A DNA stretch of 64,000 nucleotides from Sphingomonas sp. (GTDB lineage Bacteria; Pseudomonadota; Alphaproteobacteria; Sphingomonadales; Sphingomonadaceae). A model generated the notes under the pieces. The model did no database searches, was not told the DNA's origin, and worked only from the letters and a program-made list of their open reading frames with translations. Made by a program: the position numbers and the translations under genes. This document shows positions 9,747 to 19,817 of the stretch, piece after piece. Each line of letters opens with the position of its first letter. Positions within the stretch are counted from its first letter, which is position 1. The DNA is taken from the NCBI GenBank assembly GCA_013001055.1, contig JABDNH010000014.1, positions 273,070 through 337,069 on the forward strand. Reading direction: 5' to 3'.

Positions 9747-9895
9747 GCCTTGCGTCGATCATCGCGGCAGCGGTTCGAACAATATCTGACCTCGTCCCAG
9801 ACCCTCTCCCACTTCTTACGCCACGTGAACGGGCGTCCGCATGTTGCGCAGACCTTGGTCGGAAGATCGCCCTTGCGACGCATCCGACCCGTCAT
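9743..9895 (-). CDS. DUF2256 small zinc-ribbon-like protein
   Basis: This 50-residue protein is easily missed. It reads [20 protein letters not shown], then RPFTWRKKW, then a second pair CSNRC in [14 protein letters not shown]. The CxxC and CxxxC pairs with the RPFTWRKKW block are the hallmark of DUF2256, a family that probably binds zinc; its role is unknown. It starts 5 bp after the aspS stop on the same strand with GAGGAC in front, so it is likely the last gene of the aspS transcript. It overlaps the greB stop tail to tail by 4 bases. Confidence 0.88.
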   Translation of the reverse strand: MTGRMRRKGDLPTKVCATCGRPFTWRKKWERVWDEVRYCSNRCRDDRRKA

Positions 9896-9900
9896 GACCT

Positions 9901-11724
9901 TCAGTCCTCGACGAGGTCGGCAACCGGCGCGCCGTCCGCAGCGTCGGCTTCCTCGGGCGGCAGGTCGAGCTGGATCGACAGTTCGTTCAGCTGGCGCTCG
10001 GAAACGAGGCTCGGCGCGCCCATCATCAGGTCCTGGGCACGCTGGTTCATCGGGAAGGCGATGACTTCGCGGATGTTGGGCTCGTCCGCGATCAGCATGA
10101 CGATGCGGTCAATCCCCGGCGCCGAGCCACCATGCGGCGGCGCGCCCAGCTTGAAAGCTTCGATCATGCCCGAGAAATTCTCGTCGACATCGGCCTTGCT
10201 GTAACCGGCGATTTCGAACGCCTTGTACATGATGTCCGGGCGGTGGTTACGAATGGCGCCCGATGACAGCTCGTAGCCATTGCAGACAATGTCATATTGC
10301 CAGGCGAGGATGTCGAGCGGATCCTTGGTCTCCAGCGCTTCCATCTCGCCCTGCGGCATCGAGAAGGGGTTGTGCGAAAAGTCCACCTTCTGGCGTTCCT
10401 CATCGAACTCGAACATCGGGAAATCGACGATCCAGCAGAATTTGAATTCACCTTCTGGAATGAGGTCGAGGCTCTGGCCGACGCGGGTGCGCGCGAGACC
10501 CGCCAGCTTGGCTGCATCCTTCTCGTCGCCGGCAGCGAAGAAAAGTCCGTCGTCGGGACCGAGGTCGAGTTCGTCGGCAAGCTTGTCCATGTTTTCGGGG
10601 CCGTGGTTCTTGGCAATGGGACCGCCCCATTCGCCGCCCTTGCGAGTGGCATAGCCGAGCCCCGGGAAGCCTTCGCCGCGCGCCCAGTCATTCATCTCGT
10701 CAAAGAACTTGCGGCTCTTCTGCGCGGTGCCCGGCGCAGGAATGGCGCGGACCTTCTTGCCCTGGCCGACGAGGTTCGCGAACAGACCGAAGCCCGAGCC
10801 TTCGAAATGGCTACCAACGTCGGCAATGACGATAGGATTGCGAAGATCCGGCTTGTCGGTGCCGTACTTCAGCATTGCTTCCTTGTAGGGAATGCGCGGA
10901 AACTCGCCGGCGGGCGTGACGCTGCGTCCATCGGCAAATTCCTCAAACACGCCGGCAAGCACGGGTTCGATCGCCTGGAAGACGTCTTCCTGCGTGACAA
11001 AGCTCATTTCAAAGTCGAGCTGGTAGAATTCGGGGCTGCGGTCGGCACGCAGGTCTTCATCGCGGAAGCAGGGCGCGATCTGGAAATAACGGTCGAAACC
11101 GGCAACCATCAGCAGCTGCTTGAACATCTGCGGCGCCTGCGGAAGCGCGTAGAAGCGGCCCGGATGCAGGCGGCTCGGCACCAGGTAATCGCGTGCGCCC
11201 TCGGGGCTCGAGGCACCTAGGATCGGCGTCTGGAATTCGGTGAAGCCCTGCTCTTCCATGCGGCGGCGCAGCGAGCTGATCACCTTGGAGCGCAGCACGA
11301 TATTCCTGTGCATCGTGTCGCGGCGCAGATCGACGAAGCGATATTTAAGGCGAATATCCTCGGGATAATCCTGTTCGCCCGCCACCGGCATCGGCAGCTC
11401 GTTGGCTTCGGACTGGATCGTCACGCCCCGCGCAAAGACTTCGATTTCGCCCGTCGGCAGGTTCTTGTTCACGGTGCTTTCGCTACGCGCCTTCACATCG
11501 CCATCAATGGTGACGACGCTTTCCACACGCAGCTTTTCCAGGATGGGCAGCGCCGGCGAATCTTCGTCGGCGACAATCTGGGTGATGCCGTGATGGTCGC
11601 GCAGATCGACGAACAGCACACCACCATGATCACGCTTGCGATGGATCCAGCCCGACAGTCGGACCGTGTCGCCAACATTGCTGGCGTTGAGGGCGGCGCA
11701 ATGATGAGTGCGGTAGGCGTGCAT
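9901..11724 (-). CDS. aspS: Aspartyl-tRNA synthetase
   Basis: The 607-residue class II synthetase has an N-terminal OB-fold that reads the anticodon ([26 protein letters not shown]), the motif 2 region with [23 protein letters not shown], the bacterial GAD insert in the middle, and motif 3 in [13 protein letters not shown]. It charges tRNA-Asp, or both tRNA-Asp and tRNA-Asn if it is the non-discriminating type, which I cannot decide from the sequence alone. A short acidic extension ends the protein (VADLVED). The gene diverges from rnd, with about 110 bp between the two starts. Confidence 0.96.
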   Translation of the reverse strand: MHAYRTHHCAALNASNVGDTVRLSGWIHRKRDHGGVLFVDLRDHHGITQIVADEDSPALPILEKLRVESVVTIDGDVKARSESTVNKNLPTGEIEVFARGVTIQSEANELPMPVAGEQDYPEDIRLKYRFVDLRRDTMHRNIVLRSKVISSLRRRMEEQGFTEFQTPILGASSPEGARDYLVPSRLHPGRFYALPQAPQMFKQLLMVAGFDRYFQIAPCFRDEDLRADRSPEFYQLDFEMSFVTQEDVFQAIEPVLAGVFEEFADGRSVTPAGEFPRIPYKEAMLKYGTDKPDLRNPIVIADVGSHFEGSGFGLFANLVGQGKKVRAIPAPGTAQKSRKFFDEMNDWARGEGFPGLGYATRKGGEWGGPIAKNHGPENMDKLADELDLGPDDGLFFAAGDEKDAAKLAGLARTRVGQSLDLIPEGEFKFCWIVDFPMFEFDEERQKVDFSHNPFSMPQGEMEALETKDPLDILAWQYDIVCNGYELSSGAIRNHRPDIMYKAFEIAGYSKADVDENFSGMIEAFKLGAPPHGGSAPGIDRIVMLIADEPNIREVIAFPMNQRAQDLMMGAPSLVSERQLNELSIQLDLPPEEADAADGAPVADLVED

Positions 11725-11837
11725 GAAAAACTCGTCTGAAATGGTGATGTGCAGTTGCGAAAAAGTCGCGCGCGCCGCTCAACCGTTTCATCCCCCCTTT
11801 GTCAAGCGAAGGAAAGCGGCTAGAGCGGCTCGCAAGT

Positions 11838-13010
11838 ATGAAAATTCACAAGCTAATTACCAAAACCGAAGATCTGGACGCGCTGGTCGAACGCCTCGCT
11901 ACCCATGAATTTGTCGCCGTGGACACCGAGTTCATGCGCGAGAATACCTACTGGCCTGAACTGTGCTTGATCCAGATCGCCTCTCTCGATGAGGCCGCCG
12001 CGATCGACCCGCTGGCCGACGGCATCGACATGTCGAGCCTGCTCGACCTGCTCGTCGAGAACGAAGATGTGCTCAAGGTCTTCCACGCCGGCGGACAAGA
12101 CCTCGAAATATTCCACAACCTTACCGAAAAGGTCCCCTTCCCGCTGTTCGACACGCAGATTGCCGGCATGGCCTTGGGTTATGGCGAGCAGATCGGATAC
12201 GCGAACCTCGTTTCCGCTGTTCTTGGCATCCAGCTCGACAAGGGCGCGCGCTTTACCGACTGGTCGCGCCGACCGCTCGACAAGCGGCAAATCGATTATG
12301 CGATCGCCGATGTGACACACCTCGTCGAGATGTTCCCCGTGCTTCTCGACAAGCTGGTCGAGCTGAAGCGCGGTCGCTGGCTAAACGAAGAGATGGAGCG
12401 GCTTGCCGACCCGTCCACTTTCGCGTTCGAACCTGAAGATGCCTGGAAGCGCCTGCGACTGCCAGGACGCAACCCGGCAGTGCTTGGGCGGCTAAAGGCG
12501 CTTGCGGCATGGCGCGAACGCGAGGCGCGCGAAAAGAATCTGCCCCGCGGTCGCATCGTGAAGGACGATTCGCTTGGCGAGATAGCCAATCATCCGCCCA
12601 AGAAACAGGCCGATCTCGTCAAGATCCGCGGCCTTTCGAAGGGATGGCGTGACAATGATATCGGCGCGCGGCTGATGGAAGCCATCGAACATGCCGAACC
12701 GCTGACCCCCGAAGAAATGCCGCCCAAGAAGCCGCGCCGGCCCGGCCTTACCAAGGATGCTGCGCTGGTCAGCGACCTTCTTAAACTTTTGCTCAAGATC
12801 CGTTCAAAGGAAGCCAATGTCGCAGCGCGCCTGATTGCGCGAGCGAGCGATCTTGAGCTTCTGGCCGCGGGCGTGCGTGAGGACTTGGATATTCTCAAGG
12901 GCTGGCGCTATGAGGAATTTGGCCGCGATGCGCTGGATCTGGTGGAAGGCCGCCTCGCCTTTGCGACCGAAAACGGAAAGCTCAAGATGAGCCGGATCGG
13001 AGATGAGTAA
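11838..13010 (+). CDS. rnd: Ribonuclease D
   Basis: RNase D (390 residues) is a 3'-5' exoribonuclease that trims tRNA precursors. The DEDD catalytic acids are visible in AVDTEFMRE, FHAGGQDLEIF and IDYAIADVTHL, and an HRDC domain follows (AWREREAREKNLPRGRIVKDDSL). I start at the ATG at 11838 (MKIHKLI), the usual N-terminus, rather than at an upstream in-frame start 13 codons earlier. Its stop overlaps the start of the I78 inhibitor gene (TAATG), so the two are probably co-translated. Confidence 0.95.
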   Translation: MKIHKLITKTEDLDALVERLATHEFVAVDTEFMRENTYWPELCLIQIASLDEAAAIDPLADGIDMSSLLDLLVENEDVLKVFHAGGQDLEIFHNLTEKVPFPLFDTQIAGMALGYGEQIGYANLVSAVLGIQLDKGARFTDWSRRPLDKRQIDYAIADVTHLVEMFPVLLDKLVELKRGRWLNEEMERLADPSTFAFEPEDAWKRLRLPGRNPAVLGRLKALAAWREREAREKNLPRGRIVKDDSLGEIANHPPKKQADLVKIRGLSKGWRDNDIGARLMEAIEHAEPLTPEEMPPKKPRRPGLTKDAALVSDLLKLLLKIRSKEANVAARLIARASDLELLAAGVREDLDILKGWRYEEFGRDALDLVEGRLAFATENGKLKMSRIGDE

Positions 13011-13297
13011 TGCGCACCATGCTGTTTGCCCCGTTACTGCTGATCGCTTGCGCGCAGCCTGAAATGGACGAGCCTGAAGATCTTTCGGCAGGCGAACCTT
13101 GTGATCCCGCCATTTTCGCCGACTATATCGGCCGCCAAGCGACGCAGGAACTGGCGGCAGAGATGATGTCCCTGGCCGGCGCCGAAGCGATGCGCTGGAT
13201 CAATCCCGACAGCGCGGTCACGATGGATTTTCGCCCCAACCGGCTCAACATCTATCTCGATGCCGAAGGCAAGATCGAACGCGCGAGCTGCGGCTAG
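13010..13297 (+). CDS. I78 family peptidase inhibitor lipoprotein
   Basis: This 95-residue protein has a lipoprotein signal (LLLIAC, with the lipid-attachment Cys at about residue 15) and then the I78 inhibitor core: CDPAIFADYIGRQAT, a middle helix, and the closing motif MDFRPNRLNIYLDAEGKIERASCG. Family members inhibit serine peptidases, so a periplasmic protective role is plausible. It starts in a TAATG overlap with rnd and ends in a 4-base tail-to-tail overlap with ppx on the other strand. The target peptidase is unknown. Confidence 0.85.
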   Translation: MRTMLFAPLLLIACAQPEMDEPEDLSAGEPCDPAIFADYIGRQATQELAAEMMSLAGAEAMRWINPDSAVTMDFRPNRLNIYLDAEGKIERASCG

Positions 13298-14760
13298 GAA
13301 AAGCGGACCTCCAGGTCTTTACCCATCGCCTGGCCAAGCTGGTCGAAGCGCTTCATGACCGCGTTCGAATAAAGCGTGCGTTCGGTCTGCGGAAGCGTCA
13401 GGACAATGGTACCGTTGTCCAGTTCGAGGCGCGTTTTCTTCAAGATATTGGCCGTGCCTGCCGATAGGCGCTGCGCGAAGCGGATCGCTTTGCCCCATGC
13501 CTGCGCACGCCCAATGTCTTTCAGCGATAGCAGCGAGGATAACTTCTCGTCATACCCGCCGTCGCCACCAAACGCGGTATAGAGTGCCAGCCCGATCTTG
13601 GCCCGGCCATGCACGTTGATGCCAACCCAATTGCCGTGGGTGGCCAGATCGACAGCGCGTTCGGCGCGAAAATCGGGATGCGCGTTCCACGCGATATCGC
13701 CAAGCAGGCAGGAGCACAGGCGCAGGCGCTGCGTCTTTGCCCCCTCTCCCGCGAAAAGCGGCGAGATATATTGATCGAGCAGTGCGCCATGATCGCCAAA
13801 ACGGCCAAGGCGGCGCCCCACTTCAAGTGCAGCAGCAAGGAGCGGGTCCTCCGAACGCACCCTTTCCGAAAGATCCGCATAGAGCAGGCCTTCGCGCAGC
13901 CCATAGCTCGAGACAAGCACACGCGTGGGGCATAGCTTCGCTGCCAGCTGCTTCAAAATGGCGATGGCTGCGGGCATATGCGGAATGCGATCGGTCGAAA
14001 TACGCCCGAATTGCTTGATGTCCTTCTTGCGCGCGCGGTCAACGTAATCGGCCAGAGCATCGAGTTGGTCGACATCAAGCCTGTGCGCATGGACGATCGG
14101 TAGCGGATGGCCTGACAGCATCATCTCCAGCATCGCGACCGAACGGAAACTGCCTCCGACCAGATACAGCTTCTTGCCCCGCGCGGCATCGCGAAGCCGA
14201 CTGTCATCGAGCGCCGCATCGAGCGTCGCAGCGATGTGCCCGACATCGGGTTCCTCCCCGACACGCAGTACGCCCAACGGCAGACTGACAACGTTTCCGA
14301 CCGCACCTCGTGCAACCCCCGCCAGTTCGAGGCTGCCCCCGCCAAGGTCTGCCACTATACCACCCGCGCGCGGGAAGGCGCTGAGGACGCCGTAAGCCGC
14401 GCCAACCGCTTCCTCTTCCCCCGAAATCAGTGCCGGCCGGATTCCGATCTTCGAACAGGCAGCGAGAAAATCGGGCCCGTTCCTGGCATCGCGCACGGCA
14501 GCAGTCGCAACGGTGCGAAGCCGGCGCATGCCGATGCGGCGCGTAACCTTGCGAAAACGCGCGAGCGCGCCGAGCGCCATCTCCATCGCCTCATCGCTCA
14601 TATTGCCGTCAGCGCCGATAGTACGCCCGAGCCCGGCCATGACTTTTTCGTTGTAGAGGATGGAGGGTACACGTTCGGTGCCGCCATAGACGACCAGGCG
14701 TACCGAGTTTGAACCGATGTCGATGATGCCGACAGGACCGAAGGGGACCTGCATGCTCAT
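13294..14760 (-). CDS. ppx: Exopolyphosphatase / GppA-type phosphatase
   Basis: The protein (488 residues) belongs to the Ppx/GppA branch of the ASKHA fold. GIIDIGSNSVRLVVY is the phosphate 1 motif and VADLGGGSLELA the phosphate 2 motif; a helical C-terminal domain follows. It removes phosphate from polyphosphate ends or from pppGpp. It overlaps ppk by 4 bases (ATGA), so synthesis and breakdown enzymes for polyphosphate are made from one message. Pairing with ppk1 supports polyphosphate as the main substrate. Confidence 0.93.
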   Translation of the reverse strand: MSMQVPFGPVGIIDIGSNSVRLVVYGGTERVPSILYNEKVMAGLGRTIGADGNMSDEAMEMALGALARFRKVTRRIGMRRLRTVATAAVRDARNGPDFLAACSKIGIRPALISGEEEAVGAAYGVLSAFPRAGGIVADLGGGSLELAGVARGAVGNVVSLPLGVLRVGEEPDVGHIAATLDAALDDSRLRDAARGKKLYLVGGSFRSVAMLEMMLSGHPLPIVHAHRLDVDQLDALADYVDRARKKDIKQFGRISTDRIPHMPAAIAILKQLAAKLCPTRVLVSSYGLREGLLYADLSERVRSEDPLLAAALEVGRRLGRFGDHGALLDQYISPLFAGEGAKTQRLRLCSCLLGDIAWNAHPDFRAERAVDLATHGNWVGINVHGRAKIGLALYTAFGGDGGYDEKLSSLLSLKDIGRAQAWGKAIRFAQRLSAGTANILKKTRLELDNGTIVLTLPQTERTLYSNAVMKRFDQLGQAMGKDLEVRFS

Positions 14761-16904
14761 CCGCCTCGCTGGATGAGTTTGAGCTTGGGCACACGCTTGC
14801 CCGCCAATGCCGCGCCGCGTCCCGACAATGACGGATTGGTCATGAAATAATGATGCAGGTTGAAGCGCCGCTTGCCCGGCTGGAGCCGGTCATAGCTACC
14901 GTCGGCATTGAGGTTCCAGCTCTGCTCGTTGTCGATGAGGTTGGCGATCATGATCTGGTCGAGAACCTGTGCATGCACGGTGGGGTTTTCCAGCGGCATC
15001 ATATATTCGACGCGGCGGTCGAAATTGCGCTGCATCCAGTCGGCGGAACTGATGAGCACGCGGGCCTTGCGATGCGGTAGCCGGTCGCCATTGGCGAACA
15101 CGAAGATACGCGAATGTTCAAGGAACCGGCCAACGATCGATTTGACGCGGATGTTTTCCGATAGTCCCTCGATCCCCGGGCGCAAGCAGCAAATTCCGCG
15201 CACCACGAGGTCGATCGACACGCCAGCCTGGCTCGCTTCGTAGAGGCGGTTGATGACAGCCTCGTCGGTGAGCTGGTTCATCTTGGCCCAGATGGCGGCT
15301 GGCTTGCCTTCCTTCGAATTCTCGATCTCGCGGTCGATCAGCGTCATGATGCGATCACGCAGGCCATTGGGGCTCATCGTTACCATTTCGAGGCCCTTTG
15401 GCTGGACGAAACCGGTGACGAGGTTGAACAGCTTGGCCGCATCGCGCGCAGCGCGGGTCGAGGCGGTAAAATAGCTCAGATCGGTGTAAATTTTCGATGT
15501 TACCGGGTGGTAGTTGCCTGTGCCCCAATGCGTATAGGTCCGCATCTTGGCGCCTTCACGACGCACCACCATCGAGACCTTGGCATGGGTCTTCCAATCG
15601 AAAAAGCCGTAGACGACCTGTACGCCCGCCCGCTCGAGGCGCGCTGCCCAAAGCAAATTCTGCTCTTCATCGAAGCGCGCCTTGAGTTCGACCACCGCGG
15701 TCACCGATTTGCCCGCTTCGGCGGCAGCGGCGAGCGCATCGATGATCTCTGACTGCTTGCCGGCCCGGTACAGCGTCTGCTTGATCGCGACCACATCGGG
15801 ATCTTCGGCCGCCTGGCGCAGGAAACTCACGACCACATCGAAGGTCTCGTAGGGGTGCTGGACGATGATGTCCTTGGCCTTGATTGCAGCAAAGCAGTCC
15901 CCGCCATACTCCTTGATGCGTTCGGGAAAGCGCGGCGAATAGGGTTCGAACTTCAAATCGGGCCGCTCGACATCAACAACGCCGGCAAGGTCGGCGATAC
16001 CAATGAAGCCCGCGCTTTCCACGATCAGGGCGTGATCGGCTTCCAACCCTTCGCGAATGATATGCTGCAGGCTTTCAGGGGTGTCGGCGGCCATTTCGAG
16101 GCGGATGACGCGACCGCGACGCCGACGCTTGATCGCCGAGCGGAAGGTCATGACCAGATCTTCGGCTTCTTCCTCGATCTCGATATCGCTATCGCGCAGG
16201 ACACGAAACGCGCCTGCTTCCAATCGCTCGAAATCGGGAAAGAGACGGTCGAAGAATTCGCGAATCACGCTTTCGATGGCAATGACGCGCTTTTTCCTGC
16301 CGCGGCAGGGCAAGGTGAAGAATCGCGGCAATGCCTGCGGGATCATCAATAACTCGATGAAGTGCTCGCCCGACTTGTTATCGAACAGGTTGAAGATAAG
16401 CCCGAAGCCCGCATTGGGCACGAAGGGAAACGGATTGACATTATCGACCGCCTGCGGGGTCAGTACCGGCAGGATCTCTGCATCGAAGCGGTTCGACAGA
16501 TAGGTACGTTCGCGATCGGTCAGTTCCTGGCGATGAATGATATCGATGCCCGCGCGCTCCAGCGCATCGCTAAGTTCGCCCCATGTGGCCTGCGCTTCGG
16601 CGCCCAGCTGGTCGGCGACCTTGCTGATGGCGTCGAGCTGCTGCGTCGGCGTCATCCCGTCCATCGAGCGTTCCTCGATGCCCTGGACCTGCTGCTGCTT
16701 GAGGCCCGCGACGCGCACCATGAAGAACTCATCGAGGTTGGAACCGGAAATCGACAGAAAGCGAAGGCGTTCGAGCAATGGGTGATTCTCGTTGCGCGCT
16801 TCCTCGAGGACGCGGCGGTTGAATTCCAGCCAGGAGAGCTCACGATTGGTAAAGCGCTCGGGGCCGACCGCGCTGGTTCCTTCGATGCTCGCCATCTCGT
16901 TCAT
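14757..16904 (-). CDS. ppk1: Polyphosphate kinase 1
   Basis: PPK1 (715 residues) makes polyphosphate from ATP. The N-terminal domain begins RFTNRELSWLEFNRRVLEEA and SISGSNLDEFFMVRVAGL. The catalytic region has YTHWGTGNYHP with the phospho-acceptor histidine and, later, SADWMQRNFDRRVEYM. Length is typical. Its ATG overlaps the hdaA stop and its own stop overlaps the ppx start, both as 4-base ATGA overlaps, so hdaA-ppk1-ppx is one tightly coupled operon. Confidence 0.97.
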   Translation of the reverse strand: MNEMASIEGTSAVGPERFTNRELSWLEFNRRVLEEARNENHPLLERLRFLSISGSNLDEFFMVRVAGLKQQQVQGIEERSMDGMTPTQQLDAISKVADQLGAEAQATWGELSDALERAGIDIIHRQELTDRERTYLSNRFDAEILPVLTPQAVDNVNPFPFVPNAGFGLIFNLFDNKSGEHFIELLMIPQALPRFFTLPCRGRKKRVIAIESVIREFFDRLFPDFERLEAGAFRVLRDSDIEIEEEAEDLVMTFRSAIKRRRRGRVIRLEMAADTPESLQHIIREGLEADHALIVESAGFIGIADLAGVVDVERPDLKFEPYSPRFPERIKEYGGDCFAAIKAKDIIVQHPYETFDVVVSFLRQAAEDPDVVAIKQTLYRAGKQSEIIDALAAAAEAGKSVTAVVELKARFDEEQNLLWAARLERAGVQVVYGFFDWKTHAKVSMVVRREGAKMRTYTHWGTGNYHPVTSKIYTDLSYFTASTRAARDAAKLFNLVTGFVQPKGLEMVTMSPNGLRDRIMTLIDREIENSKEGKPAAIWAKMNQLTDEAVINRLYEASQAGVSIDLVVRGICCLRPGIEGLSENIRVKSIVGRFLEHSRIFVFANGDRLPHRKARVLISSADWMQRNFDRRVEYMMPLENPTVHAQVLDQIMIANLIDNEQSWNLNADGSYDRLQPGKRRFNLHHYFMTNPSLSGRGAALAGKRVPKLKLIQRGG

Positions 16905-17509
16905 CGCGCACCCCCGTTCATCGCTTCCAGCGCGTTGCGGATGGTTGGAATCGTCAGTCGCGCCTTCTCGGCAATCGCGTGCCGGTCGATCATTTCCACA
17001 ATGCGCTCGGCAGCAAAATAGGTCCTTTCGACCCGAATTGCGATATAGCGCTGCGCTTCCTCGGACAAATGCAGCCCGCGATCGGCAAAATGGAGCGCGA
17101 GCAGCTGGCCGAACAAAGCGTCGTCGGGATCCTCTATCTCGGTCGTCGGCGTGACGGCAAGACGCGTGCGCAGGTCCGGCAGTTGCGCTTCCCAGGCAGG
17201 CGGCACGCGGTCCGCCACCATGATCATCGGACGACCCGTCTCCTGCGCATGGTTCCAGGCGTGGAACAGCGATTCCTCATCGTGATTTTCGGCATCGTCG
17301 AAAAGACGCCCATGCACCCGGTCGACAAAGGTACGCGCGAGCAGCGAGCGACCCGAACGGCGCGGGCCGGTGATGATCGTCGCCTTGACCGGCCACTGCG
17401 CCCACCGTTCGAGATGATCGAGCGCCGCAGCATTGGCAGCGCTGGCGATAAAGCGCGCCCCATCATCGTCCTGCGGCCAGTCGAGGGGAAGCGCGATCTG
17501 GTTGGACAT
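16901..17509 (-). CDS. hdaA: DnaA regulatory inactivator HdaA
   Basis: This 202-residue AAA+ protein resembles DnaA domain III without the DNA-binding domain. It opens with the clamp-binding-like NQIALPLDWP and has a nucleotide loop GPRRSGRSLLAR, then a region RLFDDAE in place of a strong Walker B, and a sensor region near the end. HdaA works with the sliding clamp to make DnaA hydrolyse ATP after initiation. I chose the ATG at 17509 (overlapping the upstream stop as TGATG) over a GTG one codon earlier. Position next to the DUF2066-like gene and purM is common in sphingomonads. Confidence 0.9.
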   Translation of the reverse strand: MSNQIALPLDWPQDDDGARFIASAANAAALDHLERWAQWPVKATIITGPRRSGRSLLARTFVDRVHGRLFDDAENHDEESLFHAWNHAQETGRPMIMVADRVPPAWEAQLPDLRTRLAVTPTTEIEDPDDALFGQLLALHFADRGLHLSEEAQRYIAIRVERTYFAAERIVEMIDRHAIAEKARLTIPTIRNALEAMNGGAR

Positions 17510-18684
17510 CACGTCCCCGGGCGCGAAACCCGGAGCGCGCCGCCCGAATAATCCGCGCTCCAGCCTGCCGCGCTGATGGCGCTACGCAGTCCGTCGGCGG
17601 TGCCGCGATAGGTAATGACGAGATTGGACGTCCCGCCAATGGCGAGGCTGCTTTCAGTGACCGACGTGACCCCCGGGATGGCGCGCAGCAACGCAATTCC
17701 GGCGTCATAATCGGCCGCGGATGGCGAGACGAGCTGGATCTGGAACGGGATTTCCGCGAAAATCACTTCTTCGATCGGCGGCGGCGCTGCTTCCTGGATA
17801 ATGAGATTGGGATCGGCCTTGATCGTGCCGGCGCGGAAGGCCGCGGCGAACAAGCCGTTCATGCGCTCGACGCCCGCACCCATCATCGCAGGTACGCCGT
17901 CTTCCCCTTCGCTTGTCAGCGTGAACCTGCCAAGCGGCTCGCGATCGAGCCCGTAAAATGCCGCAAAATGTCCGGTCGCCGGACCGCCCGGATAGCGATG
18001 ATGCAATTGCACCTGTGCGATCAGGATATTGTTGGCGCCGTAGAAATCGGCCACCGACTTCCAGTAACGTTGGTTCTTGCGACGCACCGCAGCTGCGTTG
18101 ACCAACAATGGATCGGAGCCGACGCCCGACAGGCGGACATAATCGATCGGCGTCGCGGCAGTGCGATATTGCGCCCATGCCGCCTGCCAAGGGTTCCGGC
18201 GCTCCATCGAATATTCCATGCCCGCGGTGGTGATAACCGGCACCAGCAACATCGGCGCGCTGCGCCGACGAGCGCCCGACAGCCCGACATACTGGCTTGC
18301 ACGCTGGCGATCGAACTGGACCCCGAGCCGCGCAATGTAGCGCTTGGGACCGATGCGTTCTTCCTCGACCACGATAGCGCTGACGAGGCTGTCGAGCGTG
18401 GAATCGGACAGACGCGGCGCTTGGCTGGCCGGACGGCCGCTATTGCTCGCCCAGAGTTTCGCGAACCCTTCGCGCTGTGCGATGCGCCAGCCGGACAGGC
18501 GCGCCTCCTGCGCAGTTTCACCACCGACATCGACCTCGATCCCGCCGACATCGAGCAGGCCTTCGCTGGCGATCGGCGGAATGCCGCGATCGCCGCTTTC
18601 CATCTGCGCAAAGGCCGCTCCGCCCAAGATCATCAGGAGAACCACCCAGGCAAAGGGCCGGAAGAAAGGATTGCATCCGCTCAT
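17509..18684 (-). CDS. DUF2066-like secreted protein
   Basis: The 391-residue protein has a signal sequence (WVVLLMILGGAAFAQ), a long middle region beginning ARLSGWRIAQREGFAKLWA and a small C-terminal alpha/beta domain (about 310-390: RAIPGVTSVTESSLAIGGTS). The N-terminal half resembles DUF2066 proteins and the end has an HMA-like fold pattern without the metal-binding CxxC. Function is unknown. The start at 18684 is an ATG with no clear ribosome binding site; a TTG 7 codons upstream is an alternative. It diverges from purM by about 45 bp. Confidence 0.7.
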   Translation of the reverse strand: MSGCNPFFRPFAWVVLLMILGGAAFAQMESGDRGIPPIASEGLLDVGGIEVDVGGETAQEARLSGWRIAQREGFAKLWASNSGRPASQAPRLSDSTLDSLVSAIVVEEERIGPKRYIARLGVQFDRQRASQYVGLSGARRRSAPMLLVPVITTAGMEYSMERRNPWQAAWAQYRTAATPIDYVRLSGVGSDPLLVNAAAVRRKNQRYWKSVADFYGANNILIAQVQLHHRYPGGPATGHFAAFYGLDREPLGRFTLTSEGEDGVPAMMGAGVERMNGLFAAAFRAGTIKADPNLIIQEAAPPPIEEVIFAEIPFQIQLVSPSAADYDAGIALLRAIPGVTSVTESSLAIGGTSNLVITYRGTADGLRSAISAAGWSADYSGGALRVSRPGT

Positions 18685-18728
18685 GAGTGTTGCTTTTGGC
18701 GACAATGGCGTGGAAATCCAAGGCCGAT

Positions 18729-19817
18729 ATGGCTAGCACACCCGACATGAGCGAGAAAAAAGGCCTTACCTACGCCGATGCGGGCGTTTCCATCGACGCG
18801 GGTAACGAACTGGTCGGCCAGATCGGGCCGCATGCCAAAAGTACCGCGCGTCCCGGCGCCAACGCGGAACTGGGCGGTTTCGGGGGCTTTTTCGATCTCA
18901 AGGCGGCAGGATACGAAGATCCGCTGCTGGTTGCGGCCAATGACGGGGTCGGTACCAAGCTGAAACTCGCGATCGAAGCTGGACGGCACGATGGCGTGGG
19001 GATCGATCTTGTGGCCATGTGCGTCAATGATTTGATCGTGCAGGGCGCCGAGCCGCTCTTCTTCCTCGACTATTATGCCACCGGCAAACTCGACAATGAC
19101 ATCGCCGAAGCGGTTGTCGCCAGCATAGCCGCCGGGTGCCGCGAAGCAGGCTGCGCGCTGATCGGCGGCGAAACCGCGGAAATGCCGGGCATGTACGGAC
19201 AAGGCGATTATGACCTTGCGGGCTTTTGTGTGGGCGCGGTGGAACGGGCCAGTGCGCTGGTCGGCAACGAAGCCAGCGAAGGCGATCTGCTGATCGCGCT
19301 TGAAAGCTCGGGCGTCCATTCGAATGGTTTTTCGCTGGTGCGACGCATCATCGAGCAAGAAGGCTGGAAGCTCGACGATCCGCTGCCCTACGATGCCGAC
19401 AGGACGATCGGCGAAGCATTGCTCGAGCCGACGCGCATCTATGTCCAGGCGCTGCTGCCGCTGGTGCGCGCGGGCGACATCAAGGCGCTGGCGCATATCA
19501 CCGGCGGTGGCCTGCTCGAAAATATTCCGCGCATCCTTCCCGAGGGACTGCGCGCGCAGATCGCGCTCTCCGATCTCACACTCCCGCCGATCTTCGCCAT
19601 GCTGCGAGAAGCCGGCAATATCGCCAATTCCGAAATGGTGCGCACCTTCAATTGCGGCATCGGAATGGTGGCGCTGGTCGATGCCGATCATGTCGGACCG
19701 GTGATCAAGGCGCTCGAAGATGCAGGCGAAACGGTGATGCGAATTGGCAAGATCGTGAGCGACACGCGTGGATGCAGCGTGATAGGCGATGGCTGGTCGG
19801 CTGCCCACGATGCCTAG
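18729..19817 (+). CDS. purM: Phosphoribosylformylglycinamidine cyclo-ligase (AIR synthetase)
   Basis: PurM (362 residues) closes the imidazole ring of AIR in purine synthesis, using ATP. The family signatures are [64 protein letters not shown] and [14 protein letters not shown] used the ATG at 18729 because AAGG stands 5 bases before it; ATG 18747 (MSEKKG) is a possible shorter start. The gene overlaps purN by 8 bases, giving a two-gene purine operon. Confidence 0.96.
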   Translation: MASTPDMSEKKGLTYADAGVSIDAGNELVGQIGPHAKSTARPGANAELGGFGGFFDLKAAGYEDPLLVAANDGVGTKLKLAIEAGRHDGVGIDLVAMCVNDLIVQGAEPLFFLDYYATGKLDNDIAEAVVASIAAGCREAGCALIGGETAEMPGMYGQGDYDLAGFCVGAVERASALVGNEASEGDLLIALESSGVHSNGFSLVRRIIEQEGWKLDDPLPYDADRTIGEALLEPTRIYVQALLPLVRAGDIKALAHITGGGLLENIPRILPEGLRAQIALSDLTLPPIFAMLREAGNIANSEMVRTFNCGIGMVALVDADHVGPVIKALEDAGETVMRIGKIVSDTRGCSVIGDGWSAAHDA

